From: Clostridiales bacterium
GTDB lineage: Bacteria; Bacillota; Clostridia; Christensenellales; Aristaeellaceae
Direction: 5' to 3'
Assembly: GCA_012513735.1 (NCBI GenBank)
Contig: JAAZBR010000090.1
Coordinates: forward strand, 1-9,354
Length of the DNA: 9,354 nucleotides
Shown here: piece by piece, positions 6,135 to 9,354 of the stretch
Position numbering within the stretch: the stretch's first letter is position 1
Layout: every line of letters starts with the position of its first letter
The notes under the pieces: generated by a model
The model's input: the letters and a program-made list of their open reading frames with translations, nothing else
Told to the model about the DNA's origin: nothing
Database searches by the model: none
Program-made: the position numbers and the translations under genes

Positions 6135-7409
6135 ATGAACACCAACAAACGCATTCTCCGGCGGCTGCAAGCGATCCTGTGTATCGTGCTGCTGCTGATG
6201 ACCCTGGCCCCCTCTGTGCTGGCCGCTGCGCTAACGGGAACCGTCAATGCAGACAAAGTGATGTTCCGCACCAGGGCAAACACCTCCAGTGATTATCACG
6301 CCAAGCTGAACAAGGGCACCAAGGTGGCGCTGCTGGATATTTCCGGTGACTTCTACAAGGTGCGCTACGACAGCAAGGTCGGTTATATTATGAAGAAGTT
6401 CCTAACGGTCTCGTCGGGCACGCTGGCCAGCCTGCAAAAGGCCGTGCAGCCCAAGAGCAACAGCAAGTACGCCAACACCTCCAGCATCTCCGGCCTGGGC
6501 GATCCACCCAAACCCCTCAGCTATGGTGACCGCGGTACAGATGTTGAGAAGCTGCAGCGCGCCCTGCAGATCAAGAAGTTCTATGCGGGTGTGGTGGACG
6601 GCGGATACGGCAACCAGACCAAAACAGCCGTTGAGAACTATCAGCGCAAAAACGGCCTGACCGTTAACGGCAAAGCGGATTATGCCACCATCAAGAAACT
6701 GTTTGGCAAGGTGGGCGAAACCACCGCTGCGCAAGATCCCTCCATGAACGGTATCACCCGCATCTCTCAGATTGCGGTGCCCAACACTACCAAAAAGGGC
6801 GACAGCGGCAAGCATGTGAAGGCGCTGCAGCAAGCCCTGAAACTGAAGGGCTTCTATAAGGCGGGCATCGATTCCAGCTACGGCGACAAGACGGTGGAGG
6901 CCGTGACCGCTTTTCAGAAGAAGAACGGCCTGTCCGCAGATGGGGTCGCCGGCAATAGCACCATCCGCAAGTTATTTGGCAAGGACGCCGCCAACCACAC
7001 CTTGAAAACCGAGAAGCTGGACTGGTTCAACGGCGGCAGCAACGTCATCCCCAAGGGCGCCATTTTCCAAATCAAGGACATCTCCTCCGGCATGGTGTTT
7101 AGCATGAAGCGCTGGAGCGGCGCCAACCACCTGGATGCGGAGCCCCTGACGGCCAAGGACACTGGAACACTGAAATCCGTCTTCGGCGGTGACTGGTCCT
7201 GGGCCCGCCGTTCGGCGCTGGTAAAGTACAACGGCCACGTCTACGCGGCCTCCATCAACGGCATGCCCCATGGCACCACCACCATTGACAACAACAATTT
7301 CGATGGTCACATCTGTGTGCATTTCTACAACTCCAAAACCCATGAGACCAACCGCGTGGATGAGGTGCATCAGAATGCCGTGGCCCGCGCCATGAACTAT
7401 AGCTGGTAA
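6135..7409 (+). CDS. Secreted SH3b and double peptidoglycan-binding protein with unassigned C-terminal domain
   Basis: The 424-residue product is exported and should bind the cell wall. Order: Sec signal peptide (1-31, cleavage near VLA-A); bacterial SH3 domain (about 33-91, with MFRTRANTSSD and VGYIMKKFL); a linker; PG_binding_1 domain 1 (about 129-190, YGDRGTDVEKLQRAL and YGNQTKTAVENYQRKNGL); PG_binding_1 domain 2 (about 221-281, KGDSGKHVKALQQAL and YGDKTVEAVTAFQKKNGL); then a C-terminal domain of about 130 residues (293-424). The last has clustered polar residues: NGMPHGT (375-381), GHICVHF (391-397) and HETNRVDEVHQNAV (403-416). I recognise no named catalytic family. The His/Cys pattern hints at a metal or thiol active site (His379, His392, Cys394, His396, His403, His412), perhaps wall hydrolysis or transpeptidation. 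The start is set by GGGAGG, 5 nt upstream. The gene is flanked by its own promoter and terminator. Confidence 0.85.
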   Translation: MNTNKRILRRLQAILCIVLLLMTLAPSVLAAALTGTVNADKVMFRTRANTSSDYHAKLNKGTKVALLDISGDFYKVRYDSKVGYIMKKFLTVSSGTLASLQKAVQPKSNSKYANTSSISGLGDPPKPLSYGDRGTDVEKLQRALQIKKFYAGVVDGGYGNQTKTAVENYQRKNGLTVNGKADYATIKKLFGKVGETTAAQDPSMNGITRISQIAVPNTTKKGDSGKHVKALQQALKLKGFYKAGIDSSYGDKTVEAVTAFQKKNGLSADGVAGNSTIRKLFGKDAANHTLKTEKLDWFNGGSNVIPKGAIFQIKDISSGMVFSMKRWSGANHLDAEPLTAKDTGTLKSVFGGDWSWARRSALVKYNGHVYAASINGMPHGTTTIDNNNFDGHICVHFYNSKTHETNRVDEVHQNAVARAMNYSW

Positions 7410-7430
7410 GCCAGCATCCCGCTTGACTGC

Positions 7431-7453
7431 AACGCCCTTCGGGGCGTTTTTTT
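7431..7453 (+). terminator. Rho-independent terminator with UUCG tetraloop
   Basis: AACGCCC, loop TTCG, GGGCGTT and a run of seven T residues (7447-7453), 22 nt past the stop codon of the SH3b protein. This is a textbook intrinsic terminator. Confidence 0.95.
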
Positions 7454-7485
7454 GTGTAAACTCCTTGTTTTTCGTGTTCAATTGC

Positions 7486-7515
7486 TTGACAAGCTTCCCT
7501 GCACTTTGGTAGGAT
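7486..7515 (+). promoter_or_regulatory. Extended -10 promoter of the leader peptide and ABC exporter
   Basis: TTGACA (7486-7491), 18 bases, TAGGAT (7510-7515) preceded by TGG. Transcription would start near 7522, giving about 26 nt before the leader ATG. It is a strong promoter, yet an intrinsic terminator lies about 115 nt downstream, before the exporter gene. Confidence 0.75.
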
Positions 7516-7547
7516 GAGCGCGCATTAACAGAAAGGAGGGCGGCCAA

Positions 7548-7607
7548 ATGACCAACAGGGTATGGGTATTGTTCTTGCCGGCGCACGGCTGCCTTCTGAT
7601 GCACTGA
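7548..7607 (+). CDS. Candidate 19-residue leader peptide controlling the ABC exporter
   Basis: ATG at 7548 begins MTNRVWVLFLPAHGCLLMH and stops with TGA at 7605. AGGAGG (7534-7539), the strongest ribosome binding site in the window, lies 8 nt upstream. The frame begins right after a promoter and ends 27 nt before an intrinsic terminator, which is followed by an ABC exporter gene. This arrangement is that of ribosome-mediated attenuation, known for bmrB upstream of bmrCD in B. subtilis and for leaders of several antibiotic-resistance genes. The expected behaviour is that ribosome-targeting drugs stall on the leader, change the RNA fold and let transcription into the exporter. The peptide sequence itself is not one I recognise. 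It is too short for domain evidence; support comes from the ribosome binding site and context. Confidence 0.7.
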   Translation: MTNRVWVLFLPAHGCLLMH

Positions 7608-7623
7608 GCCTTCGGGTCTGCAT
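7599..7623 (+). promoter_or_regulatory. Hairpin spanning the leader stop codon
   Basis: ATGCA (7599-7603) pairs with TGCAT (7619-7623). Inside, GA and CC (7606-7610, with a bulged G at 7608) pair with GGTC (7615-7618) around a TTCG loop. A ribosome at the leader's last codons or stop codon would melt it. It sequesters the GCCTTCG copy at 7608-7614, which could otherwise pair with CGGAGGC (7652-7658), the 3' arm of the terminator. Confidence 0.45.
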
Positions 7624-7634
7624 GTGCTGTGGTG

Positions 7635-7669
7635 GCCTTCGGCGCTTGGCGCGGAGGCTGTTTTTATTT
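7635..7669 (+). terminator. Intrinsic terminator/attenuator between leader peptide and ABC exporter
   Basis: GCCTTCGGCGC (7635-7645), loop TTG, GCGCGGAGGC (7649-7658) form a 10-bp stem with one bulged G and one G-U pair. TGTTTTTATTT follows. The structure lies between the promoter and the exporter start (7708), with no second convincing promoter after it, so read-through must be needed to express the exporter. GCCTTC also occurs at 7591 and 7608, giving alternative partners for the 3' arm. Confidence 0.8.
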
Positions 7670-7707
7670 GATGAAATGCGGCGCGTAGCGCTGACACGGG
7701 AGAGTAT

Positions 7708-9354
7708 ATGCACCGTCAACGGAACCGAATGCTGGGATCCCTGATCTGGAATAACAGGCGCTGGTTTGCGGGCGCCTTTGTAGGCACCTTTGTGACAGCA
7801 CTGATGCAGTTCGTGCCGCCAGCCATCCTGGCCGAGCTGCTGGACCACTACCTGGGCGGTGAGCCCAGCCGTTTCTCCGCCGAGGTCAACCGGGGCATCG
7901 ATTCCCTGTTTGGGCAGGAATGGCTGGCTAACAACCTATGGGCCTTTGGCGTCGCGCTGGTGATCGCCAGCCTGATCAGCGGCGTCTTCTCCTTCTTTCG
8001 CAGCAAGTGGTACGCCAAGGGCAGTGAGAACATCGCCCTGGCCCTGCGGAACCGCCTGTACAACCACATCCAGCGCCTGCCCTACGATTACCACGTCAAG
8101 GTGGAAACGGGCGACCTGCTGCAGCGCTGTACTAGCGATGTGGACACGGTACGCCGCTTCGTAGCCATGCAGGTGGGGCCCATGCTGAACGCTATTCTGA
8201 TGGTGATCATTGCGCTGTACCTGATGCTGCCCCTCAGTGTGAAGGTCACGCTGCTGTCGCTGTCCATTACGCCGGTGATCTTTCTGTTTTCCATGCTGTT
8301 TTTCCGCCTGGTCAGCCGCGCTTTCCGCAAGCTGGATGAAGCAGAGGCGGCCATGAGCACCGTGCTGCAGGAAAACCTGACCGGTGTGCGCGTGGTCAGG
8401 GCCTTCGGTCAGGCCCAGGACGAAATTGAGAAGTTTGATGCTGCCAGCAGTGAGCACCGCGCCCAGGGCAATAAGGTAGCCACACTGGAGGCCGTTTACT
8501 GGGGCCTCAGCAGCCACCTGGGCGCCATCCAGACCATGATCTCCCTGATCGTATGCATCCTGGAGGTGGGCCGGGGAGGCATCAGCGTGGGCGATCTGGT
8601 GGTGTTCACAGGCTATACGGGCATGCTGATGTGGCCCATCCGCCAGTTAGGACGCATCCTGACCGACAGCGGCAAGTGCATGGTGTCGCTGGACCGCATC
8701 CAACAGGTGCTGCACACCAAGCAGGAGCCGGAAGAACCGGATGCGCTGGTACCGTCGCTGCGGGGCGATATTGTGTTTGACCATGTGAGCTTCCATTATG
8801 AGAAGGGCCGCGAGGTGCTGAAGGATATCAGCTTCACCGTCAAAGCAGGCGAGACGGTAGCCATTCTGGGCTCCACGGGATCGGGCAAAAGCAGCCTGGT
8901 GCATCTGCTGCAGCGGCTGTATGAGCCTCAGGCAGGCAGCATCACCATCGGCGGCGTGCCGCTGAAAAAAATCGAACGCCACCACCTGCGCAGGCGGGTG
9001 GGGCTGGTGCTACAGGACAGCTTTCTCTACAGCAAGACCATCAGGGAAAACCTGGCCATTGCGATGCCTGATGCAACCCAGGTCGATATTGATGGCGTGG
9101 CTCAGGATGCCAGCGCGCTGGAGTTCATTCAAAAAAGCGAAAAGGGGTACGACACCATCGTGGGCGAGCGGGGCGTCACCCTGTCCGGCGGACAGAAGCA
9201 GCGTGTTGCCATTGCGCGTACGCTGCTGAAGGACAACGATATCCTGATCTTCGACGATTCCCTGTCCGCCGTGGATACGCGCACGGATGCCACCATCCGG
9301 GCGGCCCTGTTGCGCAGCGACGAGCGTCTGACCACCTTCATCATCAGCCACCGC
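7708..9354 (+). CDS. ABC exporter half-transporter, BmrC/YheI-like degenerate subunit (3' end outside window)
   Basis: The frame is open for 549 codons to the right edge; perhaps 30-60 residues are missing. The N-terminal half is an exporter membrane domain (about 17-320): helices near 18-40 and 78-97, a pair at 159-200, and 267-306, with the coupling motif QENLTGVRVVRAFGQ (221-235). The ATPase half shows Walker A GSTGSGKSS (388-396), Q-loop Gln436, signature LSGGQKQRVAIAR (492-504), Walker B ILIFDD (512-517), D-loop SAVD (520-523) and H-loop His548. Asp517 replaces the usual catalytic Glu. That, with DDSLSAVD, is typical of one subunit of heterodimeric multidrug exporters (B. subtilis BmrC, Thermotoga TM287). 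The partner with a normal Glu should follow just downstream. The start has GGGAG at 7698-7702, 5 nt upstream. The gene is preceded by a leader peptide and attenuator. Drug export is inferred; the substrate is unknown. Confidence 0.93.
   Translation, partial: MHRQRNRMLGSLIWNNRRWFAGAFVGTFVTALMQFVPPAILAELLDHYLGGEPSRFSAEVNRGIDSLFGQEWLANNLWAFGVALVIASLISGVFSFFRSKWYAKGSENIALALRNRLYNHIQRLPYDYHVKVETGDLLQRCTSDVDTVRRFVAMQVGPMLNAILMVIIALYLMLPLSVKVTLLSLSITPVIFLFSMLFFRLVSRAFRKLDEAEAAMSTVLQENLTGVRVVRAFGQAQDEIEKFDAASSEHRAQGNKVATLEAVYWGLSSHLGAIQTMISLIVCILEVGRGGISVGDLVVFTGYTGMLMWPIRQLGRILTDSGKCMVSLDRIQQVLHTKQEPEEPDALVPSLRGDIVFDHVSFHYEKGREVLKDISFTVKAGETVAILGSTGSGKSSLVHLLQRLYEPQAGSITIGGVPLKKIERHHLRRRVGLVLQDSFLYSKTIRENLAIAMPDATQVDIDGVAQDASALEFIQKSEKGYDTIVGERGVTLSGGQKQRVAIARTLLKDNDILIFDDSLSAVDTRTDATIRAALLRSDERLTTFIISHR

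Noticed and set aside
6972..7697. 241-codon minus-strand frame spanning the end of the SH3b gene, its terminator and the leader region
   Set aside because: It crosses a clear terminator, a promoter and two real genes on the other strand and shows no recognisable protein features.
7562..7744. 60-codon plus-strand frame overlapping the leader peptide and the start of the ABC exporter
   Set aside because: It has no ribosome binding site at its ATG, runs through the attenuator stem and overlaps the exporter start out of frame; the 7548 frame has the strong site.

Overview
The window is about 58% G+C, with A+T-rich gaps carrying near-consensus sigma-A promoters (TTGACA/17/TATAAT type), strong AGGAGG-type ribosome binding sites and U-tract terminators. 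Secreted proteins have short Sec signals and include an SH3b plus peptidoglycan-binding protein. Together this suggests a low-oxygen, gut-type member of the Bacillota (class Clostridia, perhaps near the Christensenellales or Oscillospirales). That placement is inference; no rRNA or other marker is present.

Layout. Minus strand, left: the first 146 codons of pyruvate kinase (start 438) run off the left edge, with a promoter and a structured leader. Upstream lies a secreted 586-residue flavoprotein (2382 to 622) that joins an FMN-binding domain to a fumarate-reductase-like FAD domain, closed by a U-tract terminator. A 255-bp divergent region (2383-2637) separates it from argG. It holds a consensus promoter on each strand, a perfect 14-bp palindrome over the flavoprotein -35 box, and an ARG-box-like site over the argG -10 box. 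Plus strand, right: argG (argininosuccinate synthase), then a type I asparaginase gene whose promoter begins inside the U-tract of the argG terminator. Next is an exported ComEC-type metallo-beta-lactamase-fold protein whose ribosome binding site is buried in a perfect 10-bp hairpin. Then comes a secreted SH3b / double peptidoglycan-binding protein with an unassigned His/Cys-rich C-terminal domain. Last is a leader-peptide attenuator in front of an ABC exporter subunit that runs off the right edge.

Functional themes. Arginine and asparagine enzymes and pyruvate kinase are ordinary central metabolism. The accessory interest is in the exported proteins and in the translation-linked control elements. 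The strongest candidate for an undescribed system is 7486-9354. A strong extended -10 promoter drives a 19-codon leader (MTNRVWVLFLPAHGCLLMH); an intrinsic terminator follows, and then the ABC half-exporter with Asp in place of the Walker B catalytic Glu. This matches the logic of the B. subtilis bmrB-bmrCD ribosome-mediated attenuator, with a different and shorter leader. No tRNA, rRNA, CRISPR array, insertion sequence or prophage gene was seen.
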